NCBI RefSeq assembly: GCF_041260155.1
Contig: NC_091947.1
Coordinates: 1,366,501 to 1,430,500, forward strand
Source of the DNA: Ptychodera flava
Taxonomy: Eukaryota > Hemichordata > Enteropneusta > Ptychoderidae
Direction: 5' to 3'
Length of the DNA: 64,000 nucleotides
Part shown: piece after piece, positions 1 to 13,180 of the stretch
Numbering within the stretch: the stretch's first letter is position 1
How the letters are laid out: each line of letters opens with the position of its first letter
Notes under the pieces: generated by a model
Databases searched by the model: none
What the model saw: only the letters and a program-made list of their open reading frames with translations
Told to the model about the DNA's origin: nothing
Program-made: the position numbers and the translations under genes

Positions 1-205
1 TTCCGGCAAGCATTACCTCAGTATTGGGTGAGAGGGTGCGTCGACCACATACTTATCAAGAAGATTTCATTCGAGTGATTTGAGTAATTCTTAAACAATG
101 CAAACTTCTCCGACTATTCAAACGAGAGTTACAGTGAAAATGGTCCAGAAATTAACAATTCAAAAGCAGCTCTGTAATAATTGTCAAAGAATACAAATTC
201 ACACG

Positions 206-206
<1 letters not shown>

Positions 207-266
<60 letters not shown>
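207..266. repeat. (AGAT)n microsatellite
   Basis: About 14 uninterrupted GATA/AGAT tetramers, downstream of exon 4 of SBP gene 1, within its next intron. Confidence 0.95.
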
Positions 267-320
267 TCAAGAGAACGGATAATAAGTATATAGAACACAA
301 TAGATTATCTGCTTCCATAC

Positions 321-373
321 CTGCATTGATGACGTCAGGCCAAATACCTTTCATGTTACCATCAAGTTCATCG
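321..373 (-). CDS. SBP gene 1, exon 4
   Basis: Acceptor TTTAAAACGCAG, donor GTATGG, 53 nt, phase 2 in and 1 out. It encodes DELDGNMKGIWPDVINA, paralogous to 21201-21253. Confidence 0.72.
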
Positions 374-3300
374 CTGCGTTTTAAAGTAAAATAAAATAAT
401 ATTTAATGCATCCATCCATGCATGGAAGGAGGGTCCCATTCATAAGTTATTCCCTTGAATATAATTTGAAAAATCATTGAATAAATTCGTATTAATTGGC
501 ACAAAAGTTTTAAATTGATTCATTCGGTGCAAAGAACGACCCCTGAGTATGATCCACATATCAATGCTATTCAAGGATAGAAAATCTCCTACCCTGCTAA
601 AAATGCCACCCCAAATAAATATTTTCGAGGTTAATGAGCAAGGTCGCCTCTTGCATTTACACTCCCCGTGTCAATTGTTCCATTGTGCGTCATGATTCTT
701 GAATATGCTATCAACAAAGCATGCGAACGCCAGAAATTAAATTTGTGTACGTAACTGCGAAGTATTTGTAAAAGAATACTTACGCATAATACAAAGAACA
801 GTTGCAAAGAGAGTCAACCATAAATGTGTAGATTCGATCGTCTTGCTCTTTCTTAAGTCCGTCCATTATTGTACTCTGCAAGGTATTTGTCGTTTGATGT
901 AACATCAACAAATTTAGTATCAAATCTTCGCGGTTTCGTAATCCTCGGATGGCAGATAACAGATTACCACCAAAGCCATGCTGAAAATATGTAAGAGATC
1001 TGCTTTCAAAAAATGTTTTAATATTTATTTTATAATTTAAAAACATCAATAAAATTTTGATTTTAAAAACCCATTTAAAGTTTTTTTATGCATCTTATTT
1101 AACATCAGCGTTCTTTTCTGTCTCTCTAGAAAGATAATAAGCATACACAGACATCATTTGCGGGAAAAGTTAATACTTCAAGCTTTTCTTTTATTGTGTA
1201 CACGATGAGTATCTATTTCATGGCTAAATGTGAAACCTCTCTCTATGCAATGGGGTCGTTTATTGTCAGACATGCAAGTAAAATTATAAGCATTTTGTAA
1301 ACACAAACTGTCATTATCTCTTTGCTTTGAAGAGCAATAATGGCCAGGACACTTTTCCGAGCACAAAAAATAATCAAAGGGTCATTCCTACAATGCTTTA
1401 CAGTAACGAAGGTGGGACATGATTATTTGCCTTTATAAAAAAAAGAACAAGTTCACATTGCTTTGGTAAATAATAAATTCTCTAATAAAAACCCAAAGAG
1501 TTAGATGATCATATGTAGAAATAAATGTGTCCATGTCTGGTTATAAAAACTACATGAAAGTGAAACATCACTTCAAATCTAACATATTCCTAATACAAGT
1601 TTACAATTGTTATTTGAGAACATCAAGGTAGAATGCGCCTCGGGGACAGATGTTTGGACTCTCAAACTTTACAATTCTTTTCTGATCTACCTCTTTTTTG
1701 GGGCTCATTTTAAAGGTCTTGCACTGAGAAAAAGTTTCATCCTCTAAGGCTTTTCGGCAATCAAGAAATGTGTGTTCCCTGAGGTTAACAGAAGGATTAA
1801 GCCATTTTGAATTTCGAATACCTTCAAATGTTGCGTTATTTGTTTTGGTTTCTGCCGGCTTCACCGACTTGGACTCCTTGCACAGTAATGGCGGCGAGAC
1901 GGACTCTGTAAACAGTGACGTAAAGCAAATACAAAATGATTGACAGCCCTCCCCGGTTATTCTGGCCGATAAGGAGAAAGCATCCACTTCGACATCGAGT
2001 ACGTTACACGCTTAGCAAATATGGTATAAAGTTAGCATATCGACCGCATTCTAAAACTGATCGGTTGAGCATCGCAAATCATGATATATTACTTGAGAAA
2101 AGTTGTCGAGAATTATATTCTGGTAAAATATGTGTACGTCTGTGCACCAACTCGCAGCGGTAAATCATTGTTCTGATTTCCATCGCTTTGGGCAAAATTG
2201 TACTGATTAAAATCTCCCCACATATTGCTCTAAAGAAGGAGCAAGCCTCAAAGTTGAACGGAAGGAAACTAAAAGTCGTATACATCAGCTATCAGAAAGT
2301 TGATATGCCCTGCGTAGAGGAATGCTGGTTCAATTTCGTTTTCGGGGTTCGTGCTTAGCCCTTCGAACGATGCTGTGTTTTATAGGCGTTGTACGGTCTC
2401 CCACGGGGAACACAGCACCGTACGCAGAGCTAAGGTCGTGCTGACTTTGATGGGAGTTATCGCACTCGACATTTTATCAATAACGCCATGTGCGTTTTAT
2501 GCACATTCCTTAGGGGTTCGAAAGGTAGGGCAAGATATCCAAGTATGTGATTCCGGGAGAAACTCCCCTTTATATCGTTCACCTCACTCATCACGTTCAC
2601 CCCACTCACGCGTTTTACATGAAAACAACACAAATCATCGCACTCACCCCGTCAAACATTCATAAACCACAGACTTGAACCAAGTCTAACGTGATCTCTA
2701 TTTTTCATTCTTGACTTAGTAAGAGTCTGGTTGAAAGTTTATCTAAAGAAACTTTGCTCAAAAGTTTAAGTCGTTTCAATTTCCAGGCGCTTACAACCTT
2801 AATGGAAAGGATTAAGTTATGAAAATACTTTGGATTAGAAAACATGACAGGGAGTGAAAAATGAGGCAAAACGTGACATTACTCTATTGAAACCATAATG
2901 GTGAATAAGGTTTAAGGCATAAAATCACGCAAAGTCTAAAAGGACTATATATCTGCCACTGATTTAAAATTCAAATCTGCCATTGACAATCGATCAAATG
3001 ACGTAACTCAGAGATAATATGCATTCTAAACTTTAACTCTTCTAAATACTGAACGTCTTGAAAAGGATGGTAATGATTTGGAAAAAAATAACAACAAAGG
3101 CACCTGCTGAGTAGAGCATCTTCATTTAACCGGAGAGAAAAGTATCACCCTAATGGATGTGCAGGACAGACTCTTTAAAAGTATGCACAAAAGTCAACAC
3201 TGAAGTCTTTATTCTTTCTTCTGATCTCACATGATGTGAGAGAAAAGTTTTTGCCTAACCTGAATGATGTAACGACTGGCTATTGCGCGACCCGTCGAAA

Positions 3301-6300
3301 TTGGCACCCTCTCAGACATCATGGCCATTAGAGCTGTATTTGGCACATCATGGTTCATGAGCATCGCCTCCAGTTTTTCTGGTATGTTATGATGTAAAGG
3401 CAGAGGATTTCCAGGGTAGCCGTACTCATTGTTTTCCATCTTAGCCAGCACGAAATCTGGGGACAAGGTAACAGTTAAGCTCAGGTTAGTGAAATCCAAG
3501 TGACAATATGCAATAAGCTATGTTAACTCTGATTGTCGAGCCATTATATAAGGTATTCAGTTGTTTGCGTCATATAAACTTTAATCTCAACAGGTATGCA
3601 CTACAAAAAGACATGCCGTTTATGCAGAACCGTGTTTTGTACTTTAGCAATGGGAATTCTCCCATACGCCACATCTTTTAGTGGCGTCTTACAATCAGTA
3701 TGAAAGGAAAAGTTGTAAAAGCAAAATATCCTTCAATTGCGAGATCGAGGGACAGAAACGCAAACAGTGGATAAGTCAACCACTTCTTACTATAGTAAAT
3801 CTCAGACATTGTGTATAAACATCCATTCGACTTTTGTTCAGGTTTGAGCCCGCGTGTTGAAGAAACTTTGTGGTATGTTTAAAAGTTCCACCGCTCTTGG
3901 AACATTTTTTATTCTTTAACGTTTTCTCTTTATTAGTATAACATTTTCTCTTCACTGACATTAAGAAACTAAAAAGGATATTAGGAACGTCTTCTTGATT
4001 TATCGTGTGCTCAAACTGATATCATATGGAGCTATATTTCCTTTACTATTGTATGCAATTCACGTTTTTTAAAAGTTCGGGAGCTTATCATTAGAGAAAA
4101 GAATTCATTTTGAGTGCCTGAAAGCTAATATGCAACCACGTTACCAACGTCTGAAAATAAAGGAACATATACTCAAGGACATAGTTCAACGTAAGCACAC
4201 CAATTTATCCCATGATACAATCAAATACGGCCACCTGGCGGCCATTTGTACAATGTTCTCATTTCGAGAGCTGTTACTGGAACATATACCTGGAATAATT
4301 TTTCCGATTTGTTTCAAAGTTTGTGCAAGGAACATTACCTCATTTGTACCTCATTTTGTGATTGTCATTTTGTAGAGTGAGACGTGTTCCACTCTTATGC
4401 TCGCACAACACACCTCTCAGGACAATTGTCCTTCAAAGATATTTTCTCACTACTTTTGATCAATATGCATTCAAAATGCAGTGCACATGTGTCTTCGTTG
4501 TCTCAATTGTGACGGCCCTGTACACCGATCTCCCTCAGATGGTGCCCTTCTATAGCTAACCCTGGCTTTTAGTGGTGATGCCAATTTTAGATGTCGATCA
4601 TACCATACACAATACGTTAAAGGGAAAATAGTTGTTACGTCTGATATTTTTACCGATTTATGTTATCATCTACCCTAAACCTTTAATCAAGGTATAATAG
4701 CTGTAACTTTGATGATATTTTTATAATATTTGTTTGAGAATTTGCACGTCGGCATGTCAGCAAAAGCATTTACCATGCACAACCAACAAATGTGCTGTGT
4801 TTTTGATGATAAGTGAATTCTAAGCTGTACTAGAATCAAGTTGTCAACAAGTGCATTGGACAGGACAAACCTACAGTGCTGACAAGTCGAACAACAAGTA
4901 GAAGCAGACAAGGAAACAATACGACGATAGGCTACAAATAGAACATAAATATCGGATAATTCATTTCATTAACCTCGCGGTAGATTTAAATTTACCAGCA
5001 ATTCACTTTTTAGTATAGGCAACGTAATAGATTTTATCGACGTTTGCCAATTTTTAATACTTTTGCTTTTAGTTTGAGAAGAAAGCTAAAAGCATTTGGT
5101 TTTTGATTATATGTTTTTTTCCTGGTTAAGGTAGAACGCACCTCGGGGACAGACATTCGGACTCCCAAACTTTTACAATTCTCTTCTGATATACCACTTG
5201 TTGGGGTTCATTTTCAAGCTATTGGTGTAAGAAAACTTTTCACCGGCTTAGTTTTTTCGCAGTTCGAAAATTTTTATTTTTCTCCATAGAGTTAACACAG
5301 GGATGGCGGCCATTTTGAATTTCAAATATCGGTAAATCTTGAGTTATTTGTGTCTCTAGTACCAAAATTTGCACGGTGACCCCCAATTTTTATTCTTGAT
5401 TTTGAAAGAGAACTGTTGAATGATTCCTTAAGGAAAGTTTGAGCAAAATTTTAAATCTTTCACTTTCGAGGCGCATACTACCTTGAGTGCCATTTGCTTT
5501 AACTAGCTTTCTTTTCCTGTAGGCCTAATGACATTTTATATGTTTTACTATAATCTTGCTGTTAGTGCGGATGTATGATAGTTTTAGACTGTATCATATA
5601 TGTGTTGAAGTTCTAAATAAACAAATGAATAAATATATCAAACGCTGTATCCACTGGAACTTTAACTCAAACCCTAACGAACTGCATATTGTATCTTCCT
5701 ATGGCAGGTTGTTCAATAAGGTTTCCGTCATATATAGCCGGACACAATAGCTTAAAGAGATAAGCCTGGACTCTACCAATGTTGATTCAGTGTTTATAGA
5801 CCTAGATATCCTCGGTACATCAATTCCTTGTTCTTCAAGCTTACCAGTGCTGAAGCACTTAAATCTTTAATCATGCAGTCACCTTCCGAAACAATTTACC
5901 TTGACCCCATTCCCACAGCCTTGTTGAAGAAATGCCTAGATATTTACTCCCCTACATAACTTCAACCGTATATCTCTCACTTCCGTCTAGTAAAGCACCT
6001 ACATTTTATAAGCAAGCTGTTATCTCACCATTACCCAAGAATTCTTCGCTTGACAGTGACAATCTAAAACATTATCGTCAAATGTCAAAATCGCCATATC
6101 TTTCTCAGGTCATGGAATAGGTTATCTCTGCTCAAATCAAGACCTGCATAACACCCAACGCGCTAGTGGAATCACAGCCATCTAGCTACAGAAAGTTTAA
6201 CAATACTGCACAACAGTGAGACTGCTCTGCTCAAGTTCATATTATCGGATATCTATCCGTCTCTTGATTCTGGTAACTACGTAATACTCATCTTCTTGAT

Positions 6301-7760
6301 TTATCAGCTGCTTTTGACACAATCGACTACAACCTGCTTCTAAATCGACTTTCATGTCTTGGAACTACAGATGTTGCAATTCAATGGTTTTAATCATATC
6401 TCACTGATAGTTACCTGTCTATGTCCACAGATTGTGTTAACAGTAAACTTGCCCATCTTCATTGCAGTGTACCAGGAGGTTCAGTGCTCGGCCCACTACT
6501 GTTCATAATGTACATCTAACACGATTGGAACTAATTTGGGATAATTGGATCTTCATATTTTTCAAATTTCTCAAAAGTGTTAGGTGCCCTATAGCTGAAT
6601 CTTGCAATATTACAATTTACTCACAAAAACAAGTGTATAACTTATAAAGAAAGGCAGATGAGCTTACATTTACAGATTAAACCGACATTACTTCACCATC
6701 CAATTATCCAAAATTTGTTCCAATCGTGTTATCTCTCCTCTCCGTAAACCGAACTATTTACATTTCCATCAATGTACAGACAACAGTCAGCTGCAGACTA
6801 CCTATCCTTTTCTCACCAAGATTCATCATCGGCAGTCAGTTCAGTCGAAACATGTATCTCCGACCTCCAACAATGAATACACTTGACAAGCTACGACTAA
6901 ATGTCGCCAACACAGAGGTTATCTTTATTGGATCAAAGTTTAACTTATCTCCAGACGCTGTTGACAGTATTACAATCTGCGCAAACACTATTTCAACTTT
7001 TGAAACAGCCAGTAACATTCGATATTTTTTTGATATCGACCACGTTTCATCAGCAGATTAAATCTACCTGTAAGTTATTTCATTGTCATCCACGTCAAAT
7101 CGGATACACCAGGAGATACAGAAAACCTTTCAGAAAATAGTTGTCTTCTAAACTAGACTACTGTAATTCGTTAGTATACGGACTTCGAAGTTACAGAAGT
7201 TATCTCCTTAAAAAATACAGCAGCTAGAACTGTTTCACGGTGCAAAGTCAGACCATATACATCCAATCTTCAGACACCTTCACCAGCTACCATTTCAATA
7301 CAAGCTTGACTACAAAATTCTTCGAATGACTAACAAAACCCTCAATGGCCACGCTCCAGCCTACATTCAAGATTTGATTAAGACCTACGAACACAACCGT
7401 GTATTGCGCTTTGAATCGAAAAATCGGTTGTGTGTACTGTGTACTGAAAACATACGGAAGAAAGGCTTTCTCATCTAATACTCCGTGACGTTGGATTTCC
7501 TTACCATGTGCTATTCGAAAACCAAATATTATGAACAGACTCATTTATTTGCCGAGGGATAAAATGTATACCAACTCGACCGCGCCTCCGAGAATAACAT
7601 TGCTTATTGATTGTTGCGGGTTACAGATAATTTTGCTTTGATTGACTGAATTTGAAGTTTCTTGGCACTTTTTGAGAGAAGGAAAAATATGAATATGTTA
7701 CAACTTACCTTTGGCTCCCAGAAAGAGAAACGCTAACGCAAACACTACATATAAACGCAT
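321..7760 (-). CDS. Paralogous secreted SBP-domain gene, 5' part (runs off the left edge)
   Basis: Exons: 7709-7760 (signal peptide MRLYVVFALAFLFLGAK), 3260-3456, 784-980 and 321-373. Phases (1, 0, 2, 1) and lengths (52, 197, 197, 53) match the gene at 17486-24179 (55, 200, 197, 53). Exon 4 encodes DELDGNMKGIWPDVINA, the same position as DEHEHETKGFFKDLVLE. The solute-binding lobes must lie left of base 1; no match to exon 5 is visible in 1-320. The gene is read toward lower coordinates, in tandem with its paralogue. Intron 1 holds a LINE relic and two MITE copies. No stop or frameshift is seen in the four exons, so it may be intact. Confidence 0.78.
784..980 (-). CDS. SBP gene 1, exon 3
   Basis: Acceptor ACATATTTTCAG, donor GTAAGTATT, 197 nt. 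It begins HGFGGNLLSAIRGL and ends CNCSLYYA. The length equals that of the paralogous exon at 21691-21887. Confidence 0.82.
1624..2806 (+). mobile_element. 'AAGGTAG...CCTCGGGGAC' MITE, copy 1, split by an 800-bp insertion
   Basis: The first half (1624 to about 1890) begins AAGGTAGAATGCGCCTCGGG. The second half (about 2690-2806) resumes with the 'TTTTCATTCTTGACTT' segment and closes with CAGGCGCTTACAACCTT. The 800 bases between match nothing else in the window. It lies in intron 2 of SBP gene 1. Confidence 0.6.
3260..3456 (-). CDS. SBP gene 1, exon 2
   Basis: Acceptor TTGTCCCCAG, donor GTTAGG, phase 1 in and 0 out. It begins DFVLAKMENNEYGYPG and ends SERVPISTGRAIASRYIIQ, paralogous to 23351-23550. 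Confidence 0.8.
5130..5485 (+). mobile_element. 'AAGGTAG' MITE, copy 2
   Basis: Starts AAGGTAGAACGCACCTCGGG, ends GAGGCGCATACTACCTT, about 355 bp and intact. Contains the family phrases 'GGGATGGCGGCCATTTTGAA' and 'TTATTCTTGATTTTGAAAGA'. Confidence 0.75.
5870..7560 (+). mobile_element. LINE relic (CR1/L2-like reverse transcriptase), intron 1 of SBP gene 1
   Basis: Fragments of one reverse transcriptase in shifting frames: TFYKQAVISPLPKNSSLDSD near 6000-6060, LLDLSAAFDTIDYNLLLNRL at about 6292-6350, and a region near 7300-7380 resembling the thumb/C-terminal part. The YADD box is not readable. Same subfamily as 44534-45420. Confidence 0.65.
7709..7760 (-). CDS. SBP gene 1, exon 1 (signal peptide)
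   Basis: ATG at 7760, hydrophobic core VVFALAFLFLG, donor GTAAGTTG, phase 1. A TTTTCCGTAG acceptor ends two bases before the ATG, so the 5' UTR is probably spliced, as in the paralogue. Confidence 0.75.
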
Positions 7761-7764
7761 TGCT

Positions 7765-9611
7765 ACGGAAAAGAATGTATTAACCATCTGAAAGCATACA
7801 AAATCTTTGGCTGTAGGTGCGGAGGTAGAACCATTTGACAAAACAATTGTATGCTAATCATGTATTATCACTGTGACGCATTGGGTGGAGGCTGCAACTG
7901 ATATACTTGAAAGATAACTGCGGGTTTATCGTAAAATGCGTACTATATTATACCATGCTACCATGCACTATTCTGATTGGATGAGAGCTCATTCCATCGG
8001 TGCTAAAATACTGTTTTAGCAGTCCTAAAACGGGCCCTTTAACCAGCATAGAGGCTTAATGCGGAAACCAATAAAGGGGAGGGCAAGGGAATTTATGGGG
8101 TAATAAATAAATAAAATAAACAATGGTTAATTTGATAATTAGTATTTTGTAAACATAGGTGTAGACTTTCTCATCCTCGTTTTAGAAATGCCTCACTGTA
8201 CTTTTGGCACTTTGCCATACTTGCACTGTCACTTTTTGTCGTCTGCGTGTGCTGTCGTTATATACTGTGTGCGTTTATTGTCAATGTAATCCGAACTTAT
8301 AAAATGTTCGGCCTCTGAGGTTGAATTCCGACGTTCCATCTCTCAGACGTCAAATTTTTGCATTTCCGGCTTAAGGTAGAAAACCCCGATAAGACGACAG
8401 AGACACACAAGTTGATATAATATTATAGCAATATAGCACTTGCCTATCGGCTCGTGCTACATGTCGCGAACTGTACCAAAATATCCTGTACACCCGCCTG
8501 CAGCGGGGGGGCTATTGCTTAATTAAAAGCGACGAAACCATATCTTTATCGTTAGTCGAAATAAAGTTTCTCCTTAATGAGAATTTAATGACCGTGCCTG
8601 TTATTGGTCGATCCACAGATGTTTCTGGAAAAGCACATAGTTTCGGATGATCTTTATTTTAAATGCCCGAATATAACATGTACTCAGACATTTTAGGCAA
8701 ATTTCATTCCTAAATACGTGTCTTTAGGAATTGTAAGATCCTTTTGATTGGCTTTTGGGCAAAAGAGATTTTTCGGCAAAAACGCAAACGTTATTTGTTT
8801 GGTATAAAAATCTGATATTGCTAATGCCGTCAGCACAACGTAGTAAAGGATATAGATAGTCAAAAGAAATGCCGATGAACTTTGCTGGGAACTGGCATTA
8901 AACATTAAAGTGCCTGAAATATAGCTCTAGAATAAAAGTCATGTTGGTTGCAACTTTCCCATGCCATGTTTATAATATAACAAATTCTTCACAATAACGC
9001 TTTCTTACATATATCATAATCATACATGTTTTACTTTATTGTAAGAAAATATAACACCTTCTTCAATTATTCTTCAATTATTCTTTAAACATATCAAGCT
9101 GTTAATTACAGGATAAATTTTGGAGGAAAGCTTAGTCTTGGTGATAAGCGCGTACGAGTCGCATTAGCGCGTCTCCATCCATCAGAAATACAAAAGATGA
9201 AAGTTGCATAATTGCATAAAGCATCACCTGCATAAGTTACGTCAATTGGTTGACAATATTATCTATTAGCAGATCAACAACGGAGACCAGGCGTGAAAGG
9301 AAAGGTTCGGCACATGCTTTCACTCTTATTTGTTGGTAAATTTGCACTTCGTTACAACAATTTCTGTAAGTTTGCGAATTGTTTTAGCTCAGCCTAGTTT
9401 TACAAGTTTGATCTGCGCCATCTTTCTTTCGGTTGTTACTATTGGTATGGGGATCAATCAAAATGGCGGACAGCTGTAGAACCAACATACATATGGAAGA
9501 CATTTTGAGGTTTCACCTCCGAATTTATCGCAAAATATACATGGTCACATACCTAGAGATGACTTGCGGTGTGATACATCCATATTAAACCAAACGTGCA
9601 ACACGTTCATG
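7765..9611. other. Intergenic region upstream of SBP gene 1
   Basis: Should hold the promoter and any 5' UTR exon of SBP gene 1 (minus strand). I see no clear TATA box or exon. The 70-codon ORF at 8693-8905 has no recognisable motif. Confidence 0.4.
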
Positions 9612-9616
9612 CAGGG

Positions 9617-11000
9617 TGTATTACCCCTATTTGTAACAATCAACCCTATTTGTAACAAAATTTAATTTTCAAAAAAACTTTGCCGTATATGTTGAAATAT
9701 TAATAAAATATGCATATTTGTATGTTTGAGGGCAATTTTCTTTTTTTTTCTGGTCAAAACTCATTTTTCCGAAACTGCTTTTGTTACAAATTGGGTTGAT
9801 TGTTACAAATAGGGGTGACATGTGTCAACCTATTTGTAACAATCAACCCTATTTGTAACAAACCTAAATTTCAAAGAACTTGGCCGTATTTGATGAAATC
9901 TTGATGAAATATACATATTAGTATGTTCGGGGGCAATTTCTTTGTTTTCCTTGTTGAAACTCATTTTTCCGAAAATGCTCGTGAGATTAAATTTCGTTGT
10001 GCCGGTTCCTAGGGATAAGAGCCCTACTCGTAAGATATAATCAAGTCGTGCAGATACATGCCAAAGGTTTGTTTTGGGGCAATTTTCACCATTTTCGGTC
10101 AAAAATGTTAAAAATCTTGTTTTCTGACCGAAATCATAGTAAACCTATATGGGGTTAACTTTTGTTACAAATGGGTTGATTGTTACAAATAGGGTTGACG
10201 TGTCAACCCTATTTGTAACAATCAACCCTATTTGTAACAAAATTTAACCAACTTGAAACTAAACCTAATTTTCTACAAAACTTGGCCGTATTTGATGAAA
10301 TCTTGATGAAATGTACATATTAGTATGTTTTGGGCAATTTTTATTTTTTCCTTGTCGAAACTCATTTTTTCCGAAAATGCTCGTTAGATTAACTTTCGTT
10401 GTGCAGGTTGCCTAGTATAAGAGGCCTACTCGTAAGATATAATCGAGTTGTGCAGATAGATTTGTTTCGGCTCAATTTTCCCCCAATTTCGGTCGAAAAT
10501 GTTAAAAATCTTATTTTCTGACCGAAATCATACTAAACCTATATGGGGTTAACTTTTGTTACAAATTGGGTTGATTTACAAATAGGGGTGACGTGTCAAC
10601 CCTATTTGTAACAATCAACCCTATTTGTAACAACAACCCTATTTGTAACAAAATTTAACCAACTTGAAACGAAACCTAATTTTCAAAAAAACTTGGCCGT
10701 ATTTGATAAAATCTTGATGAAATATACATATTAGTATGTTTGGGGACAATTTTCTTTTTTTTTCCTTGTCGAAACTCATTTTTTCTTAAACTACTCATTA
10801 GATAAAATTTCGGCGTGCAGGTTTCTAGGGATAAAAGGCCTCCATCTAAGAGGTAATCATGTTTTTCAGATACATGCCAAAAGTTTGGTGGGGGGCATCA
10901 GTCATTAATTTTGGTCTAAAATGCAAAACAAATCTTCTTTTCTGACAGAAGTCATACTAACCCTATTTGTATCAAAAGTTAACGCTATTTGTAACACTTA
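9617..11000 (+). repeat. Left arm of the fold-back element
   Basis: Sub-units start near 9640, 9840, 10210 and 10610. Each carries 'TTGGCCGTATTTGATGAAAT' or a close variant, and is separated from the next by facing copies of the TTTGTAACAA motif. Confidence 0.8.
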
Positions 11001-13180
11001 AAACATAAATTTTGCTCTTCCAATAACATGGTTTCAAAATAGGGCAGTTAGGTCGGCTGGTTTTCTTTTCCCCAATATTTTTTTCTAAATATGCACTTTT
11101 CAGGGGTTCAGGGCGATCTAACACTTACCACAACATTTCCAGAAAAAGCGTATCATACATATTAAAGGACTAATTACATAAAAGACGTCGACGTCCCAAG
11201 CAAAAATCAAAAATATCAGCTCAGGTGACGAACACGTGATTTTACGGGGGTTTTCTGTCTTTTTGATTCTTTCGTGTTTACGTTGCTAAAAAGTTTAGGG
11301 TCGCAGTCTAAAAAATAGGGTAGGTCGGGTTATCGGAACAGGACAACTTATTTCTTTTGCCTATCCTATCCATCTGCAGGCCACCGAGACTTTGGTCGGC
11401 CTCTGTAAAGGATGCTTCATAGTAACTTAAATCATCATCAAACTTTAAATTTTAAAAACTTTCAATAACGTCGCCCTCGAGTTCTATATTTTTTTCCTCC
11501 TTCAGTCGTATTTTTCTCTGTATTACTCCACTAATAATGCCGTACAGCAATGACAATGCCGTAAAATCGATAATTTTATCAAGCTTCAGCAGCCGAAAAC
11601 CATATGGAATTAAGGCAGAAAGGACCCATCATGTAGTTACTCATAACCCAAGCCAGGCACAGATAGGTGAGACACTACACATACGGTGTCCAAAGTTAGA
11701 GAGTGGAGTCGTTTATGTTCCAGATACCTTCGATCTGGTATTTGACCTTATAGTATCGGTCACCCAAATAACCGAGTAGTTCAGAATATCATAAAAATAT
11801 AATCAAGTGCATTGTTTTAGAATTCGAGGGACAGATACTTCTCGATCTTAGTAATCATAATGTTATTGAATGTTATCGTGATCCCTATGAACATAAAAAG
11901 TAGAGATGAAACGTGATTCTGAAGAGTATTCAGAATGAAAATCTCCGAATCTAAGAAGTGGTGCGGCCGATGCAGATAATAACATCGTTTATGATAGTCT
12001 ACCTCTTGAGGTTTATGATACGAAATATGCCATGCACTTGACTCATCCCTTCATCAAAGGTCATAGGGTTACTTATCCATCAGCGCTCGGCAGCAACATC
12101 GAGTGGGAAATTACCCTTGTATCTCTGTCTCCTAGTTAATTGTCAGTGAAAATCTCCCTTCAGCAGGTTATACAAACTGACGAATATTCAATTTGAATAT
12201 TAAAATGGTTGTAGACTTCATGACACTACTGACACTGGAAATGCATTCAACATTTGAATTTACAGTTGAGAAATACCTAAAAAAACAACATTTTCCGACG
12301 TTGAAATATTTCAGGGCTAAAAGCAAAACTAAGAAATCATTCTTGATATTAAAACAAATGCAAAACCAACTGGAACGTTCCAATGCCTGCTCAGAGGATC
12401 AACCAAAACCAACCTTTAAGGTACCCATCAAAGGCAAAATTCTTAGATACTCGCCTACATGCAATACCCAATCGATTTCAAGAAAAAATGTAGCATTCTT
12501 CACAAGCAAATTAATAGACAGAGAATGCACGGCAACATAAACCAAACAGAAACCATACTTAAAACGTAAATAGAAAAAACAAACAAACAAACATTCACAA
12601 CATAAAATGACTTGATCTTCACAACAACATTTAGGCTCAACACATATCAAAACAAAGGATAAAAAAGAAAGCCCGTCAAAATATTTGGAAGAACTTGATA
12701 AGTGGGAAGCAATAAAAACCCTTTTGCCGAAACAACCAACAAGAGCCTACAATAAACAACAAGTGTATAAATTAAAGCAGCGGCATTGAGGGTTCAAATG
12801 AATCCGAACAAATGCCAACGCCGTATCTGTGATGAATTATCTGAAAATTAGGTAAAACGTCACCACAAGGAACCTTAATACAAAATGTCAAAGCAATAGG
12901 ACGAGTAGATTCTAAGGAGAAGATTTTTGACCTGTTTTTTAGCAAAAATGGCGAAATTGCCAAAAAAGAGTCGTGGATAGATCAGCACAATTCAATACGT
13001 CTTGAAGGAATTATCTCCAGAAACCTGTATACCAAATTTCAAAACAAAGCACCTCGCAATTTTAGAAAACATATTTCTTTGAAAAACGACATATTTCCCA
13101 AAATATAGACCTAAATACGCATATTTCATCACGATTTCGTCAATATGGCCAAGTTTTTTGAAAATTAGGTTTTTATACAA
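11000..13180. other. Unique centre of the fold-back element
   Basis: The longest plus-strand ORF is 12193-12540 (115 codons, lysine-rich, beginning MNIKMVVDF). Another covers 11537-11779. Neither shows a DDE, helicase or reverse-transcriptase motif, and codon use is not clearly coding. If this was an autonomous element its enzyme has decayed or was never here. Confidence 0.4.

Noticed and set aside
1610..1987. 125-codon minus-strand ORF
   Set aside because: It lies over the first half of a MITE copy and its insert; the similar MITE copies do not keep the frame.
9830..10102. 90-codon minus-strand ORF (and the similar 71-codon one at 14113-14328)
   Set aside because: Both fall in the arms of the fold-back element; they are the same repeat read twice.
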